Below are positions 35,363 through 43,164 of a stretch of 64,000 bases of DNA, piece after piece (the first letter of the stretch is position 1; every line of letters begins with the position of its first letter). The stretch spans positions 1 to 64,000 of the forward strand of contig CAUZEA010000015.1 in NCBI GenBank assembly GCA_963578605.1, in the 5' to 3' direction. The position numbers and the translations under genes are program-made. The notes beneath the pieces are model-generated. The model did not search any database, was not told where the DNA came from, and saw only the letters and a program-made list of their open reading frames with translations. Source of the stretch: JAKVCB01 sp963578605 (GTDB lineage Bacteria; Planctomycetota; Planctomycetia; Pirellulales; Lacipirellulaceae).

Positions 35363-37663
35363 ATGCAGAATCGGCTGATGCGTATCGGAGCTGGCTTGTT
35401 GAGTGTTTTGGCAGGCCTGGCCAGCCACGTCGCAGCCAATGGCCCGGACCCGGTTCCCTTAGCCGGCACCGCTCCCCTTGAGAGGAGTGGCGATATTGCT
35501 TCGGAGCTGGTCGCTGCGGCAGATCGTTTTTTGCTCGACCAGCTTGACCAGGCCACCCGCGAGCCCAAAGAACGGTGGCGCCGCAACGGGACCTCGCCGG
35601 CCGCTTATAAAGCTTCGATCGCAACCGATCGCACTCGCCTCGGCCATCTTTTGGGCCTGCATGACGACCGGCCCTCGCCAGCGCCCCTGTCACTGGTGGC
35701 GACCACCGACCATCCGGCACGACTTGCCGGCGGTAAGCGCTACAACATTTACGCGATCGAGTGGTCCGCCTTTGGAGACGTCAAGGGAGAAGGCTTGCTG
35801 TTATTGCCGACCGGCCGGGAGCCGGTTGCCGATGTAGTTGCCATTCCGCACTGCGGCGTTTCTCCAGAGCAGCTTTGTGGCCTTGAGCCGGGCCTGGCCA
35901 GGGGCAGCCAGTATGCGCGCCGCCTGGCCGAAAGCGGCTGTCGGGTGGTGGTTCCAGTGCTGGTCGAGCGGAGCGTTCGCAAACAGGGAATTTCCCATCG
36001 TGAGTGGCTCCACCGCGCCGCTTACGTGATGGGGCGCACGATGACCGGCTACGAAGTCCAAAAGGTCCTGGCCGTGGTGGACTCGTTTCGGTCGACCAGC
36101 CCCCGCGGGCGCCCAGTGGGCGTGATTGGCTGGGGAGATGGCGGTTTGATCGGGTGGTACGCCGGGGCTGTCGATCCGCGGATTGATGTCACCGCCGTCA
36201 GCGGCGCCTTCGGTCAGCTGGACCGACTCTGGAGCCAGCCGGCCGATCGGATGGTTTTTTCGGTGGTCAAGGAGTACGGCGACGTGGGCCTGGCTGCGAT
36301 GATCGCCCCCAGGGATTTTTTGGTCGAAACAGGCACCGCACCGGAAGTCCTCCGCCCTCGAGTCGGAAAAGAGCGGGGTGCACCGTATGAGATCATTGCC
36401 GCACCGGCAGAAGAAGTGGCCGAAAAAGCGGCTCGTGCTCGCCAGCTTGCTGGAGCTGCCGGCGGTGACCGGTGGCTGACGGTTGTGGCCAGTGAGGCGC
36501 CAGGCTCGGAAGCCATGTTGGGCCATTTTCTCCAGTCGCTTTCGCCGGGGGCGATGCTTGCGGCGCCGGAGGATGCGCTCAGTGCGCCTGAGAGTTTGTG
36601 GCATGCCGATCGGCGACAAGCGCGACAGCAGGACGCGATCGATCGCCACACCCAAGAGCTGCTCCGAAAAAGCCACCACGTCCGCCAGCGCCAGTTTTGG
36701 GACAAGCTTGATACGAGCTCGGTCGATGCCTACCTGGCGTCGGTCGAGCCATTTCGCCAGGCATTTTCCGAAAATGTGGTCGGGCACTTCGATCTCAAGC
36801 GGCTTGCGGCCAATCCCCGCAGTCGCCTGGTTGACCAGTCGCCCAAGTGGAGACGCTACGAGGTTGTGCTTGACGTGTTCGATGGCCTGTTTGCCTACGG
36901 CCTCCTGACCGTTCCGGTGGGAATTGCGCCCTCCGAGCGGCGTCCGGTCGTTGTGTGTCAGCATGGTCTCAATGGCCGGGCGCAAAGCGTTGTGGGAGAG
37001 GAACGCTACCACTACTACAAAGCCTTTGCCACCACACTGGCCGAACGCGGGTTCGTGACCTTTGCTCCCCAGAACTTGTATCTTTTGAATGATCGATTTC
37101 GGACGCTGCAGCGCAAATCGAACACACTCGGAAAAACCATCTTCGCCCTGATTACGCCGCAGCATCAGCAGATCGTCGACTGGCTCAGCACGCTTGATTT
37201 TGTAGATCCACAGCGAATTGCTTTTTACGGCATGAGTTACGGGGGGAGGGCAGCGATGCGAATTACTCCCCTGGTAAGCGGTTACCGTGTGGCCATTTGC
37301 TCTGGTGACTTCAACGAATGGGTCGACAAGAACGCCTCAACGGCCAACCCGCGAAGCTACGTCAACTCACACGAGTACGAAAGTTTTGAGTGGAATCTTG
37401 GCCACACCTTTAACTACGCCGAAATGGCAGCACTGATTGCCCCGCGACCTTTCATGGTCGAGCGGGGCCATCATGATTTCGTGGCCGACGACTGGACGGT
37501 TGCCTGGGAATATGCCCGGGTGCGGTTCCTCTACGCGGCACAGTTGGGAATTCCCGATCGCACCACGATCGAGTGGTTTGATGGACCACACACGATTTTT
37601 GGCCAGGGAGCCTACGACTTTCTTCATCACCACCTCAAGTGGCCAGCGCCGATTTCCCCTTAG
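35363..37663 (+). CDS. Secreted tandem alpha/beta hydrolase (acetyl xylan esterase/dienelactone hydrolase-like), first half without nucleophile
   Basis: 766 residues with a signal peptide ending near HVAANG. Two alpha/beta hydrolase domains follow. The first (about 90-430) keeps the strand-elbow pattern but reads GWGDGG at 256-261, so an Asp replaces the expected nucleophile Ser. The second (about 500-766) is complete: FVTFAPQNLYL, a nucleophile elbow GMSYGGRAAM near 623, an acid region near ERGHHDFVADDW and the catalytic His in DGPHTIFGQGAYDFL. This resembles large planctomycete hydrolases related to AXE1 and dienelactone hydrolase families. The catalytic half probably removes acetyl or other esters from polysaccharides; the first half may be structural. 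The next gene follows after 37 bp on the same strand and is likely co-transcribed. Confidence 0.85.
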   Translation: MQNRLMRIGAGLLSVLAGLASHVAANGPDPVPLAGTAPLERSGDIASELVAAADRFLLDQLDQATREPKERWRRNGTSPAAYKASIATDRTRLGHLLGLHDDRPSPAPLSLVATTDHPARLAGGKRYNIYAIEWSAFGDVKGEGLLLLPTGREPVADVVAIPHCGVSPEQLCGLEPGLARGSQYARRLAESGCRVVVPVLVERSVRKQGISHREWLHRAAYVMGRTMTGYEVQKVLAVVDSFRSTSPRGRPVGVIGWGDGGLIGWYAGAVDPRIDVTAVSGAFGQLDRLWSQPADRMVFSVVKEYGDVGLAAMIAPRDFLVETGTAPEVLRPRVGKERGAPYEIIAAPAEEVAEKAARARQLAGAAGGDRWLTVVASEAPGSEAMLGHFLQSLSPGAMLAAPEDALSAPESLWHADRRQARQQDAIDRHTQELLRKSHHVRQRQFWDKLDTSSVDAYLASVEPFRQAFSENVVGHFDLKRLAANPRSRLVDQSPKWRRYEVVLDVFDGLFAYGLLTVPVGIAPSERRPVVVCQHGLNGRAQSVVGEERYHYYKAFATTLAERGFVTFAPQNLYLLNDRFRTLQRKSNTLGKTIFALITPQHQQIVDWLSTLDFVDPQRIAFYGMSYGGRAAMRITPLVSGYRVAICSGDFNEWVDKNASTANPRSYVNSHEYESFEWNLGHTFNYAEMAALIAPRPFMVERGHHDFVADDWTVAWEYARVRFLYAAQLGIPDRTTIEWFDGPHTIFGQGAYDFLHHHLKWPAPISP

Positions 37664-37700
37664 GAGTTGCGCATTACTTTCCGTTCAAGGAGTTGGATCC

Positions 37701-39344
37701 ATGAAGCATTACCTACCCAGAGTGGCATGTTTTCTGATGCTAACCAGCGTGGCATTTTTTTCCGCTCCCGCCTGCGGCCAACCCGTTGCGCGGCAGCCAA
37801 ACCAAACCGAACCGGCCGAACCCCACTGGCACCTTTTTTTGGACAATCATGCCGTCACGCGCAGTACCGGTTTTCAGCGCATCCTCCACCGTCCCCAACC
37901 CCGGGGAGTGGTGCTCAAGGCGGAAAAACCGTGGGAGACATTTGGCGTAACGCCTTATTATGTCGGTCGCCGGCAGGACGGCAGCTATGAATGCTACTAC
38001 CAGACGTTGTGGCACGAACCAGGTATGCGGGTGGCAAGCCGAATCGCCTATGCTGTCAGTGACGACGCCATTGCGTGGAAAAAGCCGGTTCTCAACCTGG
38101 TCGAAGGCCCCACCCAGGTGGGAAACCAACGGCGGTTGCCGCTGGGAGTTTCGTTGGGCAGTGGTGACGCCAATGACGTCTATCGAAAGACCAACAACCT
38201 GGTGCCTTGTGGCAATCCCCGCAACCTGTTTTTGCACGGCAATGTACGTGATCCTGAAAAACGCTACGCGCTGGGACTCAATTACGATATCCCTCAACGG
38301 ATCGCCTTTTGCAAAGAGCTTCCTGATTTTATCAATGACCCCCAGTGGGAGGAGAAACTGGTTGACTCGGGCGGTTTTATTCACAGCCACTACACCACGC
38401 TGGAGTACTGGGACGATCTTCACCAGGAGTGGGTTGTCATGCGGCAGGCACCAAACCATCCGCCTACGCGGGTTTCAGGGCGGTATGCTTCGCCTGATAT
38501 GAAAAGCTGGAAACTCGATAACTACCTCTATCCGGATGCCGACGATTCGACCGATCCGCGTTACTTTCACGAGTGTTACGGGATGATGGGGGTGCATCTG
38601 GAAGGAATGGTGTTTGGTTTTGCTTACTGGTTTATCGGAGACGAGACGCATCCGACCGGCAATGACAAGGGCCTGATTGGCACCAACACCGCCAAAGGAA
38701 CGATGGAAGTTCGTATTGTGACCAGCCGCGACGGAGGGAAAACCTGGGACCGAACCGTCAGCCGCGAGCCCTGGATTCCTCATGGGGTCCTACAAAACAG
38801 TTATGATCGGATGGTGCGACTCGATTGCCCACCGCTACGGATGGGCGACGAGGACTGGTTTTATGCAAGGGTGGGCGACCGGGATCATGCTTCTTATCTT
38901 GGCTATCCGCGCGACCAGATGGTAACCTTTCAGGGCGCATTGTACACCCAGAAACACAACCGGTACGTGAGCCTTACCGCTGGTAACCGGCCACGCATTC
39001 TGATCACCGAACCGCTGGAAGTCACCGGTGAGACCTTGCAGCTAAACGTCGATGCGAGTCGTGGCGAGGTCAAAGTTGCGGTGGGCACCGACCGGTGGAT
39101 GAAACACAAGCAGGATGCGTGGCCTTTCGAGGCCAACCTGCCCCACTGGATGGTTGAAGATCGTTGGGGCGATACCCACCTTGAAAAGGGCTTCTATTTT
39201 GACGACTGCGACCTGGTCCAGGTCGACAGCATTCAGTGCGATGTCCGTTTTCAGGAGGCCAGCTTCAAGTCACTGCTGGGCAAGACCGTCCGTCTCTACA
39301 TTTCTGTTCAGGATGCCGACTTGTACGGGTTTCGGTTCAAGTAA
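37701..39344 (+). CDS. Secreted beta-propeller-like protein (GH32/GH43-fold relative), copy 1
   Basis: 547 residues from the ATG at 37701 with AAGGAG at 37686-37691; the frame is open upstream but overlaps the hydrolase gene. A signal peptide (VACFLMLTSVAFFSAPACG) is followed by HWHLFLDNHAVTRSTGFQRILH. Repeated features such as YVSDDAIAW-like blades, DPRYFHECYGM and SRDGGKTWDR suggest a five-bladed propeller related to sucrose- or arabinan-active families, and a C-terminal sandwich (LNVDASRGEVKVAV.., DADLYGFRFK) resembles GH32 C-terminal modules. I cannot assign a catalytic triad, so the enzymatic activity is a guess. A clear paralog lies tail-to-tail at 39494-41041. Confidence 0.82.
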   Translation: MKHYLPRVACFLMLTSVAFFSAPACGQPVARQPNQTEPAEPHWHLFLDNHAVTRSTGFQRILHRPQPRGVVLKAEKPWETFGVTPYYVGRRQDGSYECYYQTLWHEPGMRVASRIAYAVSDDAIAWKKPVLNLVEGPTQVGNQRRLPLGVSLGSGDANDVYRKTNNLVPCGNPRNLFLHGNVRDPEKRYALGLNYDIPQRIAFCKELPDFINDPQWEEKLVDSGGFIHSHYTTLEYWDDLHQEWVVMRQAPNHPPTRVSGRYASPDMKSWKLDNYLYPDADDSTDPRYFHECYGMMGVHLEGMVFGFAYWFIGDETHPTGNDKGLIGTNTAKGTMEVRIVTSRDGGKTWDRTVSREPWIPHGVLQNSYDRMVRLDCPPLRMGDEDWFYARVGDRDHASYLGYPRDQMVTFQGALYTQKHNRYVSLTAGNRPRILITEPLEVTGETLQLNVDASRGEVKVAVGTDRWMKHKQDAWPFEANLPHWMVEDRWGDTHLEKGFYFDDCDLVQVDSIQCDVRFQEASFKSLLGKTVRLYISVQDADLYGFRFK

Positions 39345-39529
39345 TGTTTGTCCCTTCCAGCGTTCCTGGGGTCTTTGCACCGGGGGTGTTTGGGGCCGAG
39401 CGATCTGCAGCCAGGGTGTTCCCGCACCGGTTCAGGCCGGCTGCAGGCCTGTTTGGGCCAGCAGGTACCGTTTTTTCTGTGCTACAAACATGGTTATTTG
39501 AACCGGAAGCCGTACAAGTCGGCATCCTG
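39309..39529. repeat. 20-bp perfect inverted repeat joining the 3' ends of two paralogs
   Basis: CAGGATGCCGACTTGTACGG at 39309-39328 and its exact reverse complement at 39510-39529. Both arms encode the shared C-terminal QDADLYGF of the two convergent paralogs. Similarity continues imperfectly on either side. Convergent transcripts would carry complementary 3' coding ends. Confidence 0.9.
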
Positions 39530-41041
39530 GACCATGATGTAGAGCCTTACCGTTTTTCCCAGCAGCGATTCGAGATTGGCCTCTTTCCACTGGACGGTGT
39601 GCTCAATGCTGTCGACCTGGATCGGCTTGCATTGCTTGATCTTAAACCCTTCTTCCAGGTGCGTGTTGCCCTGACGGTCACGAACCATGAAGTTTGGCAG
39701 CAGGCCGGCCGTGTTAAAAATGGTAATCGTTTTGTCAATTCCGATTCCGACCAACACCTCGCCCCGGCTGGCGTCGACGTTCAACTCGAGCGTTTTTCCG
39801 GTGACTTCCAGCGGCTTGGTAATCAGGAACTGGGCCGTGTTGCCGGCGGTGAGACTCACGTACCGGTTGTGTTTTTGTACGTACAGTGCACCACTGTGTT
39901 GGGGATGGCGACCGTCTTTGTAGTAATCGAACGCCGAACCATGGTCGCCGTTGATCACGGTACAGTAGAACCAGTCTTCATCGCCAACTCTCAATGGCGA
40001 GGCGTGCAGCCGGACCAGCCGGTCGTAGCTGTCCTGCTCGGCGCCGTTGGCAATCCAGGGCTCGCGGCTGACGGTGCGGTCCCACGTAAACCCGCCGTCG
40101 CGGCTGACCGAAACCCGTACATCCATCGTTCCCTTCATGTGCACGCGGCCAATCATCTCCTGTTCGAGCACGGCCATGTCAGGTCGAGTCTGGTCGCCGA
40201 TATACCATTCGGCAAACCCCAGTATCACTCCCTCGGTATGCATCGCGTGCATCCCGTAAATTTCGTCAAAGAAGCGTGGATCGGTGCCGTCATGCGCATC
40301 GGGGTAAAAGACCGGGCGAACCGTCCAGTTTTGCAGGTCCTTGGTAGCCCACCTGGCCACGCAGCGGGCTGGCGGGTGGTTGGGGCTCTGCCGCATGAAG
40401 ACCCACTCGTCGTGCTGGTCGTCCCAGAAATGGAGTCCCAGTTTGTAGCTTGGCTTCACCCCTGCTGCCACCAGCTTGTCTCGCCAGTTGGGATCGTTCT
40501 CCCAGTCAGGCAATTCCCGGGCGAAGTAGACCTCCATTTTGTGCCCCAGCGGCTTGTCTCCCAGGGCAAGCTGGAATTGTTTTTCCGGGTCGGTGATGTT
40601 GCCGAACTGTCCCAGCGCAAAGGGCGCACCACACGGCAACAGGTTGTTGTCGGTACCGCCAGGCCCTTCGACAAGGCCCAGCATCGGTTTCTCCCAATGG
40701 ATGCCATCCTCGCTAACGGCATACGCGGTTGTGTCGCCCGGGATATTGACCCCGTGAACGCGGTAGTAACACTCGAGCCGGCCATCGCGCCGCCGGCCTA
40801 CATGGAGTATCGAAAGCCCCTGCGTTTCCCAGGGTAGATCGGGGGGAAGAACCACCCCCTTCGGGGTCGGGTGATGAAGTACGCGCTGAAAACCGGTACT
40901 CCGTTCGATGATGTAGTCATCCAAAAAAAGTTCCCAGTGGGGCTCGGCGGGGGGTGAAATATTTTCCTCGGCCCCAACCAAGCCGGCGGGGGTTCCCACG
41001 GCAATTGCCCAAAGCAGAACAAGCGTCATTGGTTTTTGCAT
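39494..41041 (-). CDS. Secreted beta-propeller-like protein (GH32/GH43-fold relative), copy 2
   Basis: 515 residues, paralog of the 37701-39344 product. They share HWELFLDDYIIERSTGFQRVLH, NHPPAR, DGTDPRFFDEIYGM, GGFTWDRTVSREPWI, YDRLVRL, KHNRYVSLTAGN, LNVDASRGEV and the identical end DADLYGFRFK. A signal peptide is present (LVLLWAIAVGTPAGLVGAEE). Copy 2 is shorter, mainly before the blade with PNHPPAR. The two copies point at each other with 149 bp between stop codons, which is an inverted-duplication arrangement. Substrates may differ, but nothing in the sequence names them. The gene diverges from the lipoprotein/DUF1559 pair on the plus strand. Confidence 0.82.
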   Translation of the reverse strand: MQKPMTLVLLWAIAVGTPAGLVGAEENISPPAEPHWELFLDDYIIERSTGFQRVLHHPTPKGVVLPPDLPWETQGLSILHVGRRRDGRLECYYRVHGVNIPGDTTAYAVSEDGIHWEKPMLGLVEGPGGTDNNLLPCGAPFALGQFGNITDPEKQFQLALGDKPLGHKMEVYFARELPDWENDPNWRDKLVAAGVKPSYKLGLHFWDDQHDEWVFMRQSPNHPPARCVARWATKDLQNWTVRPVFYPDAHDGTDPRFFDEIYGMHAMHTEGVILGFAEWYIGDQTRPDMAVLEQEMIGRVHMKGTMDVRVSVSRDGGFTWDRTVSREPWIANGAEQDSYDRLVRLHASPLRVGDEDWFYCTVINGDHGSAFDYYKDGRHPQHSGALYVQKHNRYVSLTAGNTAQFLITKPLEVTGKTLELNVDASRGEVLVGIGIDKTITIFNTAGLLPNFMVRDRQGNTHLEEGFKIKQCKPIQVDSIEHTVQWKEANLESLLGKTVRLYIMVQDADLYGFRFK

Positions 41042-41084
41042 GATAGTTTCTCCCGCAGATAGAGATCAAAACCGGCGATGTTTT

Positions 41085-41112
41085 TTGAAATGAAAATGAA
41101 ACGTGGTACTAT
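41085..41112 (+). promoter_or_regulatory. Candidate sigma70-type promoter for the lipoprotein/DUF1559 pair
   Basis: TTGAAA at 41085-41090, a 16-bp spacer, and TACTAT at 41107-41112. A second -10-like TATACT lies at 41193-41198, closer to the gene. Pattern only. Confidence 0.3.
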
Positions 41113-41289
41113 TCTGCAGCCGAGTGCGGGTGCCTGAACAACAACGGGCGCCCTTCACTAACAACCCAACCAATGGACTGCTGTGGCCATTTTATACTAA
41201 ACTGGCCCCTTCGTAACGTGCTTCCTCAAAGATCCCCACAACCGACCACCCGACAGGCCAGCATGGTTATAGAAGTGCAATCCGTATCG

Positions 41290-41799
41290 ATGTTTTTTAG
41301 GAGGGACCTTTTTTTTGGCCGCGATGCGGCTGGCAGGTGCCGCACCTGTTGGGTCGTGCTGGTAGTTTTCGCAGCACTGGCGTCCTGCTCTCGTACCGAG
41401 ACCGGCACGATCCCTGCCACGGGCAGAGTCCACTACAACGGTGAGCCGGTTGAAGGAGCCGAAGTTGCTTTGATTCCTCGCGATCGTTTGCCCGGCAGCC
41501 GACCTGCCCGCGGAGTGACCAACGCCGACGGTAAGTTTGCAGTCAGTTCCTATTTCACCTCCCAGGTAGATACTCCAGGCGCACGGCCAGGTCATTACCT
41601 GGTGACGGTCAGCAAGTGTGAGCCGCCGGCGGGGATGTCGATGGACCAGTGGCTGGCGGCGCAGGTCGATGGCAAGGCCAAGGTGGCTTCGCTGCGGTAC
41701 CTGGTTCCCGGAAAGTACAGCCAGGTCCAAACATCCGGCCTGTTGGTGGTTGTGAAAGCTGACGGCAACAATCATTTTGAGTTTGAATTGATCGATTGA
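41290..41799 (+). CDS. Small planctomycete lipoprotein with transthyretin/carboxypeptidase-regulatory-like domain
   Basis: 169 residues from the ATG at 41290; in-frame ATGs at 41263 and 41173 are alternatives and none has a good ribosome site. A lipoprotein signal (CWVVLVVFAALASC, Cys33) is followed by a beta-sandwich: ATGRVHYNGEPVEGAEVALIPRD.., GVTNADGKFAVSSYF.., GHYLVTVSK. This is the carboxypeptidase-regulatory-like fold found in many planctomycete lipoproteins. They usually sit next to DUF1559 genes, as here (79 bp upstream of one), suggesting a shared role at the envelope. The specific function is unknown. Confidence 0.8.
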   Translation: MFFRRDLFFGRDAAGRCRTCWVVLVVFAALASCSRTETGTIPATGRVHYNGEPVEGAEVALIPRDRLPGSRPARGVTNADGKFAVSSYFTSQVDTPGARPGHYLVTVSKCEPPAGMSMDQWLAAQVDGKAKVASLRYLVPGKYSQVQTSGLLVVVKADGNNHFEFELID

Positions 41800-41878
41800 C
41801 CCGCAAGCAGTAACAGGTGGCACTGCTTGGTCTGCCTGCGCGGGGTTCGGTTGGGTGTAGGTGTGATAGAATAAAATA

Positions 41879-42943
41879 ATGGATAGATGCTTATCGGATC
41901 ACCGTAAGTCCAGCCTGCCGGCAGGCAGAACAAAGGGATTTACCCTTGTGGAACTGCTCGTTGTGATTGCCATTATTGGCATCCTCGTTGCGCTGTTGCT
42001 TCCGGCGGTGCAGGCCGCCCGTGAAGCGGCCCGGCGGATGCAGTGTGCCAATAACCTGAAACAACTCGGGATCGCTTTGCATAATTATCACAGCACCTTC
42101 GGCCAGTTTCCGCTGCAAGCCGGAGGTCACCCTGGTTATGAGGATTGCAGTTACCTTGTCGGACTGCTGCCATTTTTAGAGGAGCAGACGTTATACGACG
42201 GCATTGACTTTGATCTCGTTGAACCGGAGCACTCGATCATTGGCGGAAAGCGGTTGGTCGAACACGTGGTGCCTGCGTTTTTGTGCCCCAGCGAGAGCCA
42301 GGGGTCGCTACTGGTAGCCAAGGAAAACTGCGACGAGCAGCCTGATGCGTATGCATCTGCGGTTGGTAACTATGCCGGTAGTCTGGGTTCGCAGCAGATG
42401 GGACGGAGTGTTCCCTGCAACCTGGCAGCTATTGTGGGAGGCGGCGATCCGGATGGCGATGGTCAGAACTGGTATGGCTACGGCACGTTGCCCTGGGGGG
42501 GCGATCAGGCCACCAGCGGCAAGGAAATTTCGGGCGTGTTTGCCCGTAGTGGGTGGTCCGCCAATTTTCACGAAATTACCGATGGCACTTCCAAAACGAT
42601 TGGCCTGCTTGAAATCCGCCCTTACTGTGGCCACAGGTGCCATAGTTGGCAAGGTTGGGCCGATGGCCGTGCCATGTGGTATGGCACTACGCCGCCAATC
42701 AATTTTCCTACCTGCGCCGGTGAGAATGGGGTTTCGGGACCTGCTGGAGAAATCCCGTCTTCGGAGGGTTGCCACGCCAGCCATTCCACTCCGACGGTCC
42801 AGGGTGCCAAGTCGCAGCACCCGGGTGGCGCAAATTTCTGTTTTTGTGATGGTGCGGTCAAATTTCTGGCTGAAAACATCGATTATCCACTGTATCAGGC
42901 GCTGGGAGACCGGCGCGACGAGGTTTCGATCGGAGAGTATTAG
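41879..42943 (+). CDS. DUF1559 protein with prepilin-like N-terminus
   Basis: 354 residues. After a 19-residue leader comes the type IV pilin-like motif KGFTLVELLVVIAIIGILVALLLPAVQAAREAARRMQCANNLKQLGIALHNY, with cleavage expected between G and F. The globular part ends in the DUF1559 C-terminal block GANFCFCDGAVKFLAENID. Planctomycetes encode dozens of these. They are thought to be type II secretion pseudopilin-like or surface proteins, but no individual role is established. It is downstream of a lipoprotein gene on the same strand. A possible -10-like TAGAAT sits just 5' of the start. Confidence 0.92.
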   Translation: MDRCLSDHRKSSLPAGRTKGFTLVELLVVIAIIGILVALLLPAVQAAREAARRMQCANNLKQLGIALHNYHSTFGQFPLQAGGHPGYEDCSYLVGLLPFLEEQTLYDGIDFDLVEPEHSIIGGKRLVEHVVPAFLCPSESQGSLLVAKENCDEQPDAYASAVGNYAGSLGSQQMGRSVPCNLAAIVGGGDPDGDGQNWYGYGTLPWGGDQATSGKEISGVFARSGWSANFHEITDGTSKTIGLLEIRPYCGHRCHSWQGWADGRAMWYGTTPPINFPTCAGENGVSGPAGEIPSSEGCHASHSTPTVQGAKSQHPGGANFCFCDGAVKFLAENIDYPLYQALGDRRDEVSIGEY

Positions 42944-43164
42944 CCGCACCCGGGGGCTTTCCAGAGAGTGCCCCGTGGCTGGGGCCGTGCTGTTGAACCA
43001 GATCAGGGAGAACACAGGTTGAAGTTGTCGCCGTAGAGGCGCAGGCGGTTTTAGTAAAAGGTCTTACTGCGGGATTATGGACTACGCGCAACGCATAAAT
43101 TAGAATCAGTCGTATTCTTACCAGGTGGTGTTTTCATTCTTGTCATCAACTCGAGAGGCGTAAG

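Noticed and set aside
35801..37165. 454-codon minus-strand frame
   Set aside because: It is antisense to the tandem hydrolase, whose catalytic motifs prove the plus strand is coding.
39236..40837. 533-codon plus-strand frame
   Set aside because: It lies opposite the second propeller-like paralog, and composition and motifs support only the minus-strand gene.
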